A program made the translations under genes and the position numbers. Of a stretch of DNA of 64,000 nucleotides, positions 1 through 12,100 are shown one piece after another. The stretch spans positions 62,001 through 126,000 of the forward strand of contig JAFEUB010001118.1 in NCBI GenBank assembly GCA_024529925.1. Reading direction: 5' to 3'. The notes below the pieces were generated by a model. That model ran no database searches, was not told where the DNA came from, and saw only the letters and a program-made list of their open reading frames with translations. The stretch comes from Ophthalmolycus amberensis. Lineage: Eukaryota > Chordata > Actinopteri > Perciformes > Zoarcidae. Each line of letters starts with the position of its first letter. The stretch's first letter is position 1.

Positions 1-3000
1 GACTTCTCTTGGTTATCCGTATCGGGCTCCTCAGAGGGCTAATGACATCGGGGATTCTCTTCAGATTGCTCAGTGTGCTCATCATGGAGTCCTCGTCGTG
101 AAGCAGCGGCACAGAGCTGGAAGGCGCGACGTTATCCTCGCGACCATTTCTAGGAACGACGCTCTTTGTCGGCGTGAAATCGAGGCCGGCGTACTTCGGC
201 GGCGTCTCCCCCGTCGTACTGCTCACTTTGGACACGCCGATGCAGCCGGCAGAAGAGCTCGGCTCGGCTGCGACGCCGCCACCGTCGTTGCTGTCTTCGT
301 TTGTTCGTGTCAAAACGTAAATGGCCTCGGGCAGACTCAGCCCTTCTTGTGGAAGGGAGTCGAGGCTTATTGTGCTGGACACGGCGTCTGCATCCTTAGG
401 ACCATCTTGCACGCGACCGGCTTCTTTCTTGTGAGTGGAGACGGAAGCAGGAGGACGCGGTCCTTGCCGACAGTCCTGAGGTAGAAGAGTGAGAGAAACG
501 TGCTTATTCTTGCGGTTGGCCTCGTCAGGAGCGTCTTCAGCTGCAGGATTTTCCCTTAAGGGTGAATCTTCTTCCACTGAATCCACAGGGAGGCTCTTCT
601 GTCCTGCGGGTTTAGGAGTACTGCACTTCAGTTCGACACTTGCATCAAGCACGACGGGGTCTTTAACAGCGACTGATTGATCCGTAACATTTCCAGCATT
701 TACTTTTTGTGAAGAATCGCCCGTGTGTCGTTCATAAATGCTTCCAGATGTGTCCCTGTCACCATCTGCAGCCTCCAGAGGTCCACAATCCTCTACCTGG
801 CTGTCTGAGGCCAGCTCGCCCTCGTGGTTTCTTGAGATACCCGCTGCTTTTAGAGAGCTAGTCTCTGTTGACGTTGGTGTGAGATGCGATGTCATCCGTT
901 TCGCTGCAGCATCTGGGTGAGCTGAGGTAGTTTGGGCTGAATCGTCTTCAAGTTGCTCGTCAGCAGCAGGAGCGTCACTCTGGTTTTTGTCCTTCTCCTG
1001 GACAGCTTTGGCATCCTCGTCTCTCACGTGCGTCTTTTTGGAACTCTTTGGAGTGCGCGAGGATTCTTCTGCCGAATCTCCCAACCCCGCTTCCAATTCA
1101 CTGCTGTTCACTTCATCGATCACACACATGTCCTCGATGTTGGGCTGTGAGCTCTCATCGTCTGGTCCGTCTCCAACGAGCTTGTCCGCTGGTGCGAGGT
1201 CGAAGGGCAACAGTGGCTTCTTAATCGGTGACAGGGTGAGGTTCAATGTTTCCATGAAACACAACTTCCTGTTTGGACTATTTTCCTCCACAGAGCTCTT
1301 CTCGGTGACATCTGGTTCTTCGGATGATCTTTTTACGTCCACTTTGCCCTGGTCGCATTCTTTTGATCTCGCTTTCTGGCGTTCCCTGCTCGTGCTTCTC
1401 TTATGCTTTCTGCTGACTTTATCTTCGTGTCGTCTGTCCTCCTTCCTTTCATACTCCTTTGGCGGTCTGTCCCCTCCCCTTTCTTTGGTGAACTCACCGC
1501 CGCGCTCAGCGTGTGGATTTGAAGAGGACTTTTTACGGTCCTTTGAGTCTGAATTTCTGACATGTCCGTCACTGATCTTGATTTTCCGATGATCTCGGCC
1601 GCGGCCCTCTTTAGAGCTGTGAGCCGCACTATGTTCGGAGTATGATGGGGACATTTTGGCTGCATCTCGCCTCCGTTCCCGACTTCTGCTCCCTTTCTTG
1701 TCGTCAGAGGACACGGCACTCTCTGGTGCAGGGCTTTTAGACCGGTCCGATCTGTTCCTGCTTCTACATGATCGGGAGTCATAATGTCGCCCCGAGTCTT
1801 TGTCTGCTTTGTGAGACCTGCTTTTGTCGGTGGCAGAACTGTCCTTGTTGGGATCTGAACCACTTCCGTGTCTCCTGTCCGTCGACTCGGATAGTTTTTG
1901 ACATTTTTCCTCTCTGTGCTTGGACTTGCACTTCTCTGATTCACTGTGTCGGGTTGATGAGCTGCTGCTGGATTTCCTGCTGGGCGGATCACTTTCTTTC
2001 CTGGGGCGTTGAGGGGGATCGCTTGGAGGATGACCCTCCCTGGGAGGTGAAGCTCGTAGAGGTGGAAGTGGACAGGATGGAGGAGGAGGAGGCAGTGGTG
2101 GCGGAGGACAAGAGGGTGGTGGAGGACAGGAAGGTGGTGGAGGACAGGAAGGTGGCGGATGAGAGGAATGTGGCAGAGGACAGGAAGGTGGCGGATGAGA
2201 GGAGGGTGGCAGAGGACAGGAAGGTGGCAGATGAGAGGAGGGTGGCGGATGAGAGGAGGGTGGCGGATGAGAGGAAGGTGGCGGAGGAGGAGGCGGCCTC
2301 ATCATGGAGCACTGACTGGGCGATTTTTTACCCCACAGATGATTAATGTGAGATCGGGGATGACGATTGTCTGACCTAAGGAAAACAAAGTTTTAAAAAG
2401 GATTAATCACTTAACGTAAATACAATCAGCAGAGATAGCTCACAAAGAATAATAAGCTATTTGTCCTCATTACATAATCAACATACCGTACTTTTCGGAC
2501 TATAAGCCGCTACTTTTTACCCCACGCTTTGAGGCGTCGGCTTATAGTCCGGTGCGATTTATATACGGATTTTTCCGTAGCTTTTCTCCGCCACAACAAC
2601 AACCGCAACTTCCGGTTCCGGTCTAACACAACATTTACTAGCTCCCGACACAGAACAGTTGCTACCAGCAATCCCCTCTGCTACCAGCTGTTACTGACAG
2701 GGTCGCTACAATATGGATGAAGTACCTTTGACCTACCTCTCACTAGGACTGTTAACAAAAAAGGTTGAACGGCAAGATGCTTTTAACAGTACATGTCCGA
2801 CTCGCTAGCTTCTAAGCTAATTTTAACATTACCGCCAATGGGGAAATGCTAACCGTGATTACCTGCGGCCTATAGACCAGTGCGGCTTATCGATGTACAA
2901 ATTCTTTTTTCTTTTAACAATCAGCAGGTGCGGCCTATATACCGGTGCGCTCTATAGTCCGGAAAGTACGGTAATCTTTTACAATTCCTACATGGAATTA

Positions 3001-5415
3001 CATTATCTTATTATGGAGTATTTCATACATTACATTAACATGGGAATAGCGTGCGGTTATTGGTTGACGTCACCTAGCTCTATGCAGGTTTTTCTTTAAC
3101 TCAATAATTGTTTCCACACAGTTTTAGCAATTAAATCAGGGAGACTGTACGTCTCTCGTTGAGTGAAACGTTGTAAGAGGCCGACTCGTGAGTCTACCAG
3201 TTGATTTAAAACAAACACTCACTGTTGGTTCAGCCTCTGAATCTCAGCATCTTTTCGTGTCACCTCCTGTCGTGCCGTTTGTAAAAGTGCAGAGATGTTC
3301 TTTTTGAGACTGCAGTTCTCAGTGTTCAACCCTGTATTCTGTTGAGAGAGAGAGAAACATGTTAGTGCTGTAGAATCTTCAGGAGGTGGGTTTTGACAAC
3401 CATTTTTACTGTTAAAATTGAACACGATCAATTATGACAAACTACCAAAATTTGACCTTTGCCCTGTTGGCAGCTAACCTACAGCAACTAAGAACGGCAG
3501 TGAGTTGGGGGAGACAAAGAGATCTGTGAGCTCTCCGAGCAAAACAATGTGTTATATGTCACATGAGACGACGATGCTGTCGAGTTAAACATAACATCTC
3601 TTTAAATAATGCCGGCGTGCAATCTGAAATAACACACTGCGGCGGCATGATGCCGATGCTGTTTCGTTCGGTGTGAAAAAGCAAAGCCTGCGTAACGGCG
3701 GATCTTCTTTGCGGCAGTATTGCCGAGTCTTTGTGTGAAAGGGGCTGACGACTGAAGGGGTGAAGCTCCAGAAATCTGTTAATAAATCAGTCAAAGTTAT
3801 GTGTTTGCATAGGTATCTCTGTATTAAGGTGAATGGCAGGGCATATATTACAAATTAAGGAAAATATGCTCTTTTAGGACCTGGTTACTCATCTTCCATT
3901 GCAGCATTAGATATGTTTTGAAATGACAAAACTGTTTTGGAGGCTTGTGGTTGGTCACGATATCTGCAAAAATCTCTATACAGCCGAGGATTATGATTCT
4001 TCCCGAAATACATTTAAAACCAATGTCGGAAATGAAAATCAAAAAATATGTAATCATCTGCGTTTACATTTTTCGGACTTCCGCCTGAAACTTAATCACA
4101 TGTCAGCAATTATGCAGCCATTTGAAGGTTAAGGAAAATAAAACAAACCTGCATCTGCATCTGCTCCACTCTCCTGCGCAACTCATTGATTTGGTTCTGA
4201 GCGGCTTGGTATCTGGACTTCAACTGCACACAAAACAACAAGAAAAGGATTGTGAGACAGCTGGCCAGCTGACAGCAGCACTCTCCGAGCATCAGAGCAT
4301 CCTTTAACATTTGTTGTGTACGACGAGACAAATTAACACCAGGCTGTTGGCCAGAGGGGAATCTATTGTCGCCGCTTTTCACTCCAGACCCAAGTCCTCA
4401 CACATTCCTTCTAAACCAAACGATGCTGCGACTTTAGCAACACACGTTTCCATTTATAAAATCAGGTCAACGGAGAGAAAGGAAGCATGGAGCAACAAAT
4501 CACCTCAGAGTACGACGTCTCTCTGCTCTGCTGTTCCTCTGTGACAATCTCTTCATAAAGATCCATCGAGTCTTTCAGCTGAGACGCCTTCGGGGGTGAC
4601 TTCTCTGTGAAGCGCCACAATGAGACAAATCGCAATAATAAAGCCTCAATGTTGGACAAAGGAATCTGTGCTGAACTATTTGCCCAGCGTTAGAATATTA
4701 TTTGGAGTGATAACATTGTGCCACAGCTGCGAAACATTCAGAAAGGACTCTTACCTGCATTGCTGCTGAAAGGGATCTCCATGCCATCATAGATATCCAC
4801 AGAATCCTCATTGGCATCAGGTACAAAGACTGTGAAATGTAATATACACGTGTTATTAATGTATGTCGTCAGTTATGGACAGCTACAATCAACCCTTTTT
4901 CCTCAATTATAAGACGTAACCCAAAAATGATGGCTGTGTCCCGTCCATAATCACTCCAACATTAATTCCCCAATGCTACATTTTTCATTCCCTGTTTTAA
5001 AAGGCACTATAGAGCATTCATTTTATTAGAATTAATACACAAAAAACCTGTGGGAATTAGTATTTATTTTGGGTACAACATAAGTATCTACATTTACATC
5101 TCTACTCCCTATATTGAAAATTTTAATGATTTATTTTCTGTGGGAAAAATGTACATAGTATATTTTGGGCAAGTATCGTCAAAGATTTTCCAATTTGAAT
5201 TTCATATATGCAATAATCTTATGACACTGAATTGGAGTGAAACCACTTCTGTGGCCACTGGTAGAGACATCCGCACTATGCCTATATATTATATGCTACA
5301 ATAGCCTTATTACAAGACAACATTCCTTATAATACACAAATAAAACAAATGTAAATGTGTGTGCAAATGTTTTTTACTTACGACCAGAGGTATCGTCTGT
5401 GTCGATGTCGTCCAT
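1..5415 (-). CDS. casp8ap2: CASP8-associated protein 2 (FLASH), 5' half, runs off the window
   Basis: Six coding exons on the minus strand: 5382-5415 (ATG at 5415-5413), 4755-4829, 4504-4604, 4149-4223, 3223-3338 and 1-2375. The last is open to the edge. All junctions are GT-AG and phases agree, giving at least 925 residues (human FLASH is about 1,980, from memory). Family signatures seen: a DLYEEIVTEE stretch near residues 51-60 (the LDLY-type motif FLASH uses to recruit the histone pre-mRNA cleavage complex), a coiled coil with LKKNISALLQTARQEV near 106-121, an R/S/K/D-rich low-complexity middle, FMETLNLTLSP near 507-517, and an IPDVISPLRSPIR block at the left edge. FLASH is a nuclear scaffold that binds LSM11 of the U7 snRNP in histone mRNA 3' processing and has been linked to caspase-8 signalling. 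Unusual: a Pro-rich repeat insert at residues 161-245. The C-terminal half (SIM repeats, SANT-like domain) lies outside the window. Confidence 0.93.
2042..2298 (-). repeat. casp8ap2: Coding minisatellite giving a Pro/Ser/Cys/His-rich tract in FLASH
   Basis: Imperfect tandem copies of a 15-base unit with a 30-base higher order lie inside the large casp8ap2 exon. In the verified reading frame (in phase with the upstream exons and the downstream conserved FMETLNLTLSP block) they encode about 85 residues of PPPSSH, PPPSCPLP and PPPSCP repeats, residues 161-245. The region has no counterpart that I recall in human FLASH. Other minus-strand frames of the array are also open because the unit lacks stops. 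Confidence 0.85.
2484..2973. mobile_element. Non-autonomous DNA transposon (MITE) with terminal inverted repeats and TA target site
   Basis: The ends are inverted copies of each other: CCGTACTTTTCGGACTATA on the left and, reverse complemented, CCGTACTTTCCGGACTATA on the right, flanked on each side by TA (2484-2485 and 2972-2973). The element is about 486 bases and has no coding capacity. Internal GGCTTATAGTCCGG-like motifs repeat the terminal sequence. It sits in the intron between casp8ap2 exons 5 and 6. Superfamily was not determined; TA duplication fits several cut-and-paste families. Confidence 0.8.
3590..3765. repeat. Probable MITE fragment, CGGCATxATGCCG-rich
   Basis: An intronic stretch with several GCGGCATGATGCCG/GCGGCAGTATTGCCG-type inverted words and a repeated GTGTGAAA motif, resembling fish MITEs of that composition. 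No complete ends were found. It lies in the casp8ap2 intron between exons 4 and 5. Confidence 0.35.
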
Positions 5416-5447
5416 TCTTCCCAGTGTCTCAGATTCTTAAGGAGTTC
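5416..5447 (-). other. casp8ap2: casp8ap2 5' UTR part of the start-codon exon, with upstream intron
   Basis: On the minus strand a pyrimidine-rich tract ending in CTGTCAG lies just above position 5447, so the ATG exon probably begins at 5447 with 32 bases of 5' UTR. A GTAAGT donor on the same strand at 6734-6739 could close a first non-coding exon whose low end is 6740. The intron between them (about 5448-6739) shows no conserved coding sequence. Both sites are inferred from consensus only. Confidence 0.5.
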
Positions 5448-6740
5448 CTGACAGCAATGCCAAAGGAAAACCAATAGTTATAGAACAGAAAGCAGAGACA
5501 AGACCACAATTAAACAAGAACACATTTAACCAATCCAACATTGATTAAATGTGTTAATATACCAATCTTAAAGGAGCACTCCACCAATTTTACATATTAA
5601 TGCCAGTGTACTAGCTGCTGAACTCAGCCTGGAATTTCTTCAGTGACTCTGGAGAAGCTTTGAACGTGACCCGGATGATGTCATCTGAGTAATCTCATCA
5701 AAGCTACAATACATTTTAAACACAGGGCTCGGGCTACAAACTAGAGTTATAGTAATCAGTCTCTTGTTTGTCACCCAACTCAATGAAAGTAAAATACTAA
5801 ATCACCATACACTGGATACAGATAATTAAAGTTGGGCAATATGACAAGATATACTAATTGGGATGTACAATTAATTTCCCAAAGTGTTTATACCCTGGTA
5901 GTCATCTCTTTATTACCTCTAGTTGTATTAGGTAAATGTAGGCAATGTTGCAAAACAATGAGCAGAACTACTTTATGGCAATTTTATTTGAATACTACAT
6001 CAACTAGGACCTTGATTTTGTATTTGATTGGGTGGATTTGCCAAAAATGTAAATGCCAGTTCGGTTGTTCTATCACGAAGCAACTTCCTAATAGATTTAC
6101 CCACAACATGTACGACATGAGTTAAACATGCTTCTCTCTGTAGTGGGCAAACTAAGGCTTGTTACTGTGTTGTTAGCTAACGCTCGAGCTCTTTTGTTCA
6201 CTTCTAACGCTGCTCTAACAAAGACCACAGCAAAGGACAAAGCCTCTCAACAACAGAGCAAAGCAGAGAGAAAACAAGCGGAAGTATACTGCTGAGTTTC
6301 ATCTTATGTGTGAATATCGCTTCACTTTTTCAACTTTCTGCCCCTGGCCTGAATGTGATACGCTGCGCTCAGGCTAAAGCTAACATTAACATCACTTTAG
6401 CTAATGTTACCATGGTCCCGTTCTTAACTCTTTAAAGACACACGACTTTAACTTCTCCTGAAGTTTACACCTGAATCGGGCGATACATAAGACTCTGTCT
6501 TATGTATCGTCTTATGTACGTTACTGTTCATGTTATCCTTATTAATAAACAGGCTTGGGTCAGTTAGACCACTGCTTGCTTTATTCAATCCCCGTGCTAC
6601 CAATGGGTTAGGAACTGAGGGTACAACCGGAGAAAGTACTCGGTGTGTAAGTTTGGGATGCTGATGTGAAACATATGTACCGGCCAGACACCCATCAAAA
6701 TCATATTACAGTTAGCTAGCTATGAATTGGTTGACTTACT

Positions 6741-7343
6741 TGTTTTGCGTATTGTTACGTGTCCTCCTGTTGTTTACAACTGTAATGTCGCGCCAAGACT
6801 TCATTGCACAGGAAGTAGCGACATTTCCCGCGGTATGTCACTGCCGTGGGTGTGTTCTCGCAGCTCTTCGGTTACAGAAAATATTCCTAAAACAGGGAGT
6901 GAAACCCTCAAGGAGACCAGTTGTACGGCGTCTCGCGGTCTTCTCCAGGGGTTCACGGCCCCCTACAGCCAATTGACATAACGTTAGACGAAAGCATTAA
7001 AAAAAAGCAGCAGATTTGGCAGCTCGCTCGAGCGAAAGTTGTTCCGCCCGCGGAGTTGCGCTGTGCTCGCGTCGCTATCCGGCGCGTCATCACAGCGCGA
7101 CGCGCAGGTGGAATCCAACCCCGACCCTGACCCGGAAGGATTTGCGCTTCGCTCACATGTGGACAGGATCTTAACGCCAGAGACGGGAACATGCATGTGT
7201 GTTGTGATACAAGCCCAGACAGACAAGCGCGTGATGAACCTCGCAGTTTGTTTTAATAATCAGTAAATCGGGATACCTGTTCATTGAACGCGCGAGCTTG
7301 TTTTCGCTCTAGATTGCCAGCTCCAGAGGCGACCAATGATACG
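6741..7343. promoter_or_regulatory. Probable bidirectional promoter between casp8ap2 and mdn1
   Basis: The two genes are divergent. The sequence just upstream of the mdn1 ATG is rich in CpG, especially about 7025-7145 with many CGCG/GCGC words, whereas the surrounding DNA is AT-rich. No TATA box at a convincing place was seen. Start sites for either gene cannot be fixed from sequence. A short upstream ATG at 7336 overlaps the mdn1 start region. Confidence 0.6.
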
Positions 7344-9198
7344 ATGGAAAATTTAGAATTGAGCCTTTCATCACTGGGTACCATATACAGACATGTTGCC
7401 AAAAGTCACAACGAACTGAGCCAATATCTGTCAAAGCAGGTAAGACATTTTCATTCCTGGCTTGTACGGAATAAAATAATGTGTTAATAGAGTGTTTTCT
7501 TTTCGCGCTGACTCAAAACATGTCCTGCGGGCAGCATGCTGTTCCCTTCACATGTCAGTAGTCACTCCTCTAATGACACACTTGAAGTCCATTCTGCTGC
7601 CTTTTTAATCCCTAGGATGTAAATATTTTCCAAGAAATATTGATTTCTGGGTGTATATATATTTTTTAATGTTAGCCAATCAGTATTTAAATTGGAACCC
7701 ATCCCATATGATCTCTCCTCAGATATGGAGCCAGCAGGACAGGCAGTGCATTCTGGAGTGTGTGGCCCAGCTGCTGTTGGAGAAGGATTACACCTTGCTG
7801 ATTGCGCGACACCTGCGGCCGCTGGTGTTGGACCTGTTGGAGCGCAACGCAGAGAGGGTCAAAGCTGGTGGCAGGATCAACCATGACCTCCACGAGCGCC
7901 TGTGCGTGGCCCTCAGCAAACTCCTCGGCATCAGTCCGGATGCGCAGGCGTAAGTGGGAAGCTGGGTCCTCTGGCACTCAAACACACACACACACACACA
8001 CTGATAAGTGAAGCTTAGCTAGCATTTCTGCAGGCTGCATCCACTCTGACCAACTCTTATACTTCCTCTCCGCAAGGTTTGCTGCAAGGTACTTCAACGA
8101 TGCCCCCCCGGTGTTTCAGCGGCTCTTCTTCACCAGTGAAGAGTCGTCAGCCGTTCAGTACGGCCCCAGGAGGATGAAGCTGCGGGACCTCATGGGGGCC
8201 ACCCTGCGTTTCCTCCAGAGTGACTGTGCCAAGTTTCGAATGCTCTGGGACTGGAGTCCCTGCGTATCCCAGCTGCTCACCAGCGATGTCATGGTTCGAG
8301 GGTATGTAGCTGCTTCCTCTTTAGACCCAGAGAGGCTTCATGGGCTGTGCAATGTAACAACTTGATTGTTACAAGCTGTTATACACTCTAAATGGGACCA
8401 TAATTTACTAAACGAATATCATGCTGTATTAAAGACGACTTGAAGCTTGATATTTAGACCATAAAGTCATGTTTACAATGTTTGCTGAGGTAATAAATCA
8501 AGTGAGAAGTAGTCATTTAGACTTCTATACAATGAGACTTATTTTACTGACCAGAGGAGTCGTCCCCTAACGGCCATTAGAGAGAATGCAAGTATAAGGC
8601 ACACTAGTTTTGCATTATTTCACTTGTTTGCCCCACAAATTAAACATCCGGTATTTTCTCATTGTCTCCAACAGGTACACTGCCCATTGTTTAGCGATGG
8701 TCTCTCGCATGACTGATAATCAGAAAACCATCTTTCTGAGAAAGGTGCTGTCGAGCGATGAGATCCTGCACATGAAAATTAAGTATGTACCTTTTTGTTT
8801 TCCCTTGTTTTTATCTCGTCGGGTAGAATATGGAAAAGTTTCAATCAGCTTGTGGAAGAAGTGATCTGATTCCTTAACTTAAGTAAAAGTACTCATCGAA
8901 AATCGAAGAATACTCAATTACAAGTAAAAGTACTGAACTCAAAATCTTACTTGAATAAAAGAATACAAGTGTGATAACTTCTTTTATTTTTTTATCCTTC
9001 ATTAGAGCTTTGGAAGAAACTCAGCAGCTGGAGGTAGAAAAAGCCCTGGTGTTAGCCAATCAGGGCTCTGTGATGTGGCGCCAGGAGAAGGCTAATAAGT
9101 TCACCAGGGGCCAGGTGGTATCAGAGGACCTGTCCCAGAACGTTGTGGCAGTCTGTGGTGTAGTGCTACCCAGGATAGTTCCTAGACAGACTGAACAG
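7344..9198 (+). CDS. mdn1: mdn1 exons 1-5: N-terminal domain (residues 1-283)
   Basis: Part of mdn1. Exons: 7344-7439, 7723-7949, 8077-8301, 8675-8782, 9006-9198. Typical midasin N-terminal sequence: LDLLERNAERVKAGGRINHD, then PPVFQRLFF, RRMKLRDLMGATLRFLQ and EKALVLANQGSVMW, ending AVCGVVLP just before AAA1. The domain packs on the AAA ring in known Rea1 structures. Splice phases agree throughout. Introns 1-4 hold a (CA)n at 7982-8001 and a dispersed repeat at 8384-8603. Confidence 0.93.
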
Positions 9199-12100
9199 GT
9201 ACGCGCCCTTTGATTTGTCCCATAAAATAGTCTGCTGTCGATCTTTTTTTGGTCCTCATGTTGATTTTATTTTTTGCAGAGGAACCCAAAAGATCTGGTG
9301 CTGGTGGACTCGACCTGCCGTAACCTGAGAAGACTGGCATTGGCTGTGGCTTCCCAGAAGCCAGTGCTGCTTGAGGGTCCTATTGGATGCGGCAAAACCG
9401 CCCTGGTTGAGTTTATGGCTGCTGTCACGGGACATACTAAAGCTACAGACATCCTGAAGGTCCAGCTTGGAGATCAAACTGACAGCAAGGTGAGAGTGAA
9501 TGGAATCAGTCTGACTGATTTACTTAGGCTGAACAATTGTAAGCGAAAGCCTGCACGACAACCTGGAAATGTGGCGTTTTGAAGGGCCAAGATAGCCCAG
9601 TACTAAGTAGTATAATACTACTTATTGAAACCTCGCCAGTCAAACGATACCTGCAATCAATCCTTTTTGTACCCTGAGCTATAAAAAAACAATAAAGAAA
9701 TTTGTATGGCTTCGATTTAATGCGACGTGTGATTGGTCCACTACCGCAGCAGCTACAACCCGTACAGCCGTCTCTGTACACGGAGATGTCTGAGCCCGGC
9801 GGCTAGCAGCTAACGGTGCTAACAGTGCCAGTATCACTTTAAGGGTGCTGCCGTTGATACTGGTATCGTCGTGTTTTAAACAATATCCAGCCCTAGTATG
9901 GAGTTGCATTATGGGAATTGTAGGAGCCAGTGTTCTTGAAAGCGTGGCCCATACAAGGGACGAACAGTCAGGGTATCTCGGCCTCTGCTGCTTTGATTTT
10001 AACCATTCTTTTTCCAAATATGCCTGTTGTCTGTCTTCCAACTTTATGGATGTTCAAATACTAAATTACCTTGAGTGACCCTGTTAACATTCATTGGTGG
10101 TTTGATGGAGGGCTGAGCTTTTGTGAATGTGTTTTGTTGGATTCACAGATGCTGCTCGGGATGTACCGTTGTACCGATATACCAGGGAAGTTTGTGTGGC
10201 AGCCAGGAACATTGACACAGGCTGTATCCAAAGGCCAGTGGATCCTCTTGGAAGACATTGACCACGCACCTCTGGATGTGGTGAGTTAACTCGTTGAGAA
10301 TGGCCTTGCACCAACACATCCTCTGAGTAGATCCTTAATAAACAGCTTAATGCGAGACTAACATGTTGTGGATACATCATTGCAACAACCCGCACCTGGA
10401 CTGAAATCTTTTTATTTATTTTAAGATATCGGTGCTCCTGCCTTTGATGGAGAATAAAAAGCTGATGATTCCAGGACGGGAGGATTGCATCGATGTTGCT
10501 CCTGGATTTCAGTTCTTTGCAACAAGGAGGTAAGACTGTCACTACATTTCAAACGTGCTTATGGAACAGCAGCTTGCATTGATTGATGTTTGCTGGTAAC
10601 CTGATTATCTTTCACTTTTTGAACACGTCAATTCCCTTTAAAACCAATCATGTGGCCAATTGCCGCATCAAGCGGGCGTGATGTGACGCGAGTATGCTCG
10701 TGTGTTGCAGGATGTACCTCAGCGGTGGCGGTTGGCACAAACCACAGAACTCTCATGCGGCGCTGCTGGACAAGTACTGGACCAAGCTGCAAATGGGCAA
10801 CATGACGCGAGAAGAGCTGAAGAAGGTGAGCGTTGGATGAACCGTATTGTCCCAGAGGGGGAAGTCTGTCTCGGGCACAGTTGCGAAAACAGAAGGAACA
10901 GTTTTATTTGTCGAGTCCCGGCATGGTTTTGAGACCATTCCGGGCTGTGCGTCACGCTTCTTTTATTCGTCGCGGGGGCCGAAAAGACATCCGTAAAGTA
11001 TTAGGGATGCACCAGCATTGGATATCGGACCGATACGGACTCAAATAGCTGGATCGGGTATCCAATTCTCTGTTTATTTACTGAATAAATTATATACCTG
11101 AACTTTAATTCCTGTTTTAAGTTTGGATTTGTTGCTGCTTTAAAAAGGTTTACACTTGAATTGTAGTTCCTGTTAATTTTGAAGATGCTTTTCTCTCTCC
11201 GTCTCTCTGTCTCTCTGTGTCTCTCTCTGTGTGTGTGTGTGTGTGGGTGTGTGTAGGTGCTCATCAGCAGGTATGCGAGGCTGACGGTGGTGGCGGACCG
11301 GCTCCTGGATATCTACTGCCAGCTGACCGGGGAGAGACACTCTGACCCGGACGCGAGCAGCCTCCAAACCCCTGACGACGGCCAGCAGCAACAGGACAAA
11401 AGCACGGCGCTGGAGGGGAGAGCCCTGTCGCTGAGGTGAGGCCCCCCCCCGCTCACCACTCGCTCTGCTCTCCCTTTGCTTTCCTTCGTCGGCTGTTTTG
11501 ATGAAATAACATGACGTCTTATCCTGAGATAGGATTTCAGGAAAAGACCGAACACACCACACTCGGCTAGTCTTTGCTGAATCATATATTATTCTGAGAC
11601 GCCTCCCCAAATAACTTTGTAATGATAAACAGAAACCTAGTTATCGGACATTTCATTTGACTTTATTCAATCAGCCTTGTTTCGGAGAGGAGAGTCATTT
11701 GTTTATCTCGCACTAACCAATCGGTAGCGAGTGACATATCCATCCTGCCAGAAATATGCAAATGTGTAAAGCGCCACACAACAACCTGTACAGCTATGTG
11801 GGACGAGTGCCTCCCCTTTAAAGTTGTACTCAAGCCATTAATCATTGCACTTTTGCTCTTGTCAGACACAGATATTAAAAAGCATGGTAAAAATCTAATT
11901 TAGGTCCTTAGTACACCGGATCCTTCATTTCTCATAAGACAGTGTCTTTCTTTAGGCCGTCCTATAATCTTGAGCCTAACCCAAGACAAATATCCCAGAT
12001 AATGACATCATCTTTTTTTCTTGAGTTTTTATATATATATATATATATATATACATACACAGACAGAGGACATAAAGGACCACGTGCCTGTGCGAGTGTC

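Noticed and set aside
987..1592. Plus-strand frame of 201 codons opposite casp8ap2
   Set aside because: It is antisense to the conserved FLASH exon 6, with Ser/Leu/Phe composition expected from the complement of an acidic and basic coding strand.
1333..1992. Minus-strand frame of 219 codons
   Set aside because: Overlaps FLASH exon 6 in a different frame. The frame with the FMETLNLTLSP block and consistent exon phases is the real one.
1989..2312. Minus-strand frame encoding SSATFLSSATLL repeats
   Set aside because: It is a shifted frame of the casp8ap2 coding minisatellite; the phase-consistent frame encodes the Pro-rich tract.
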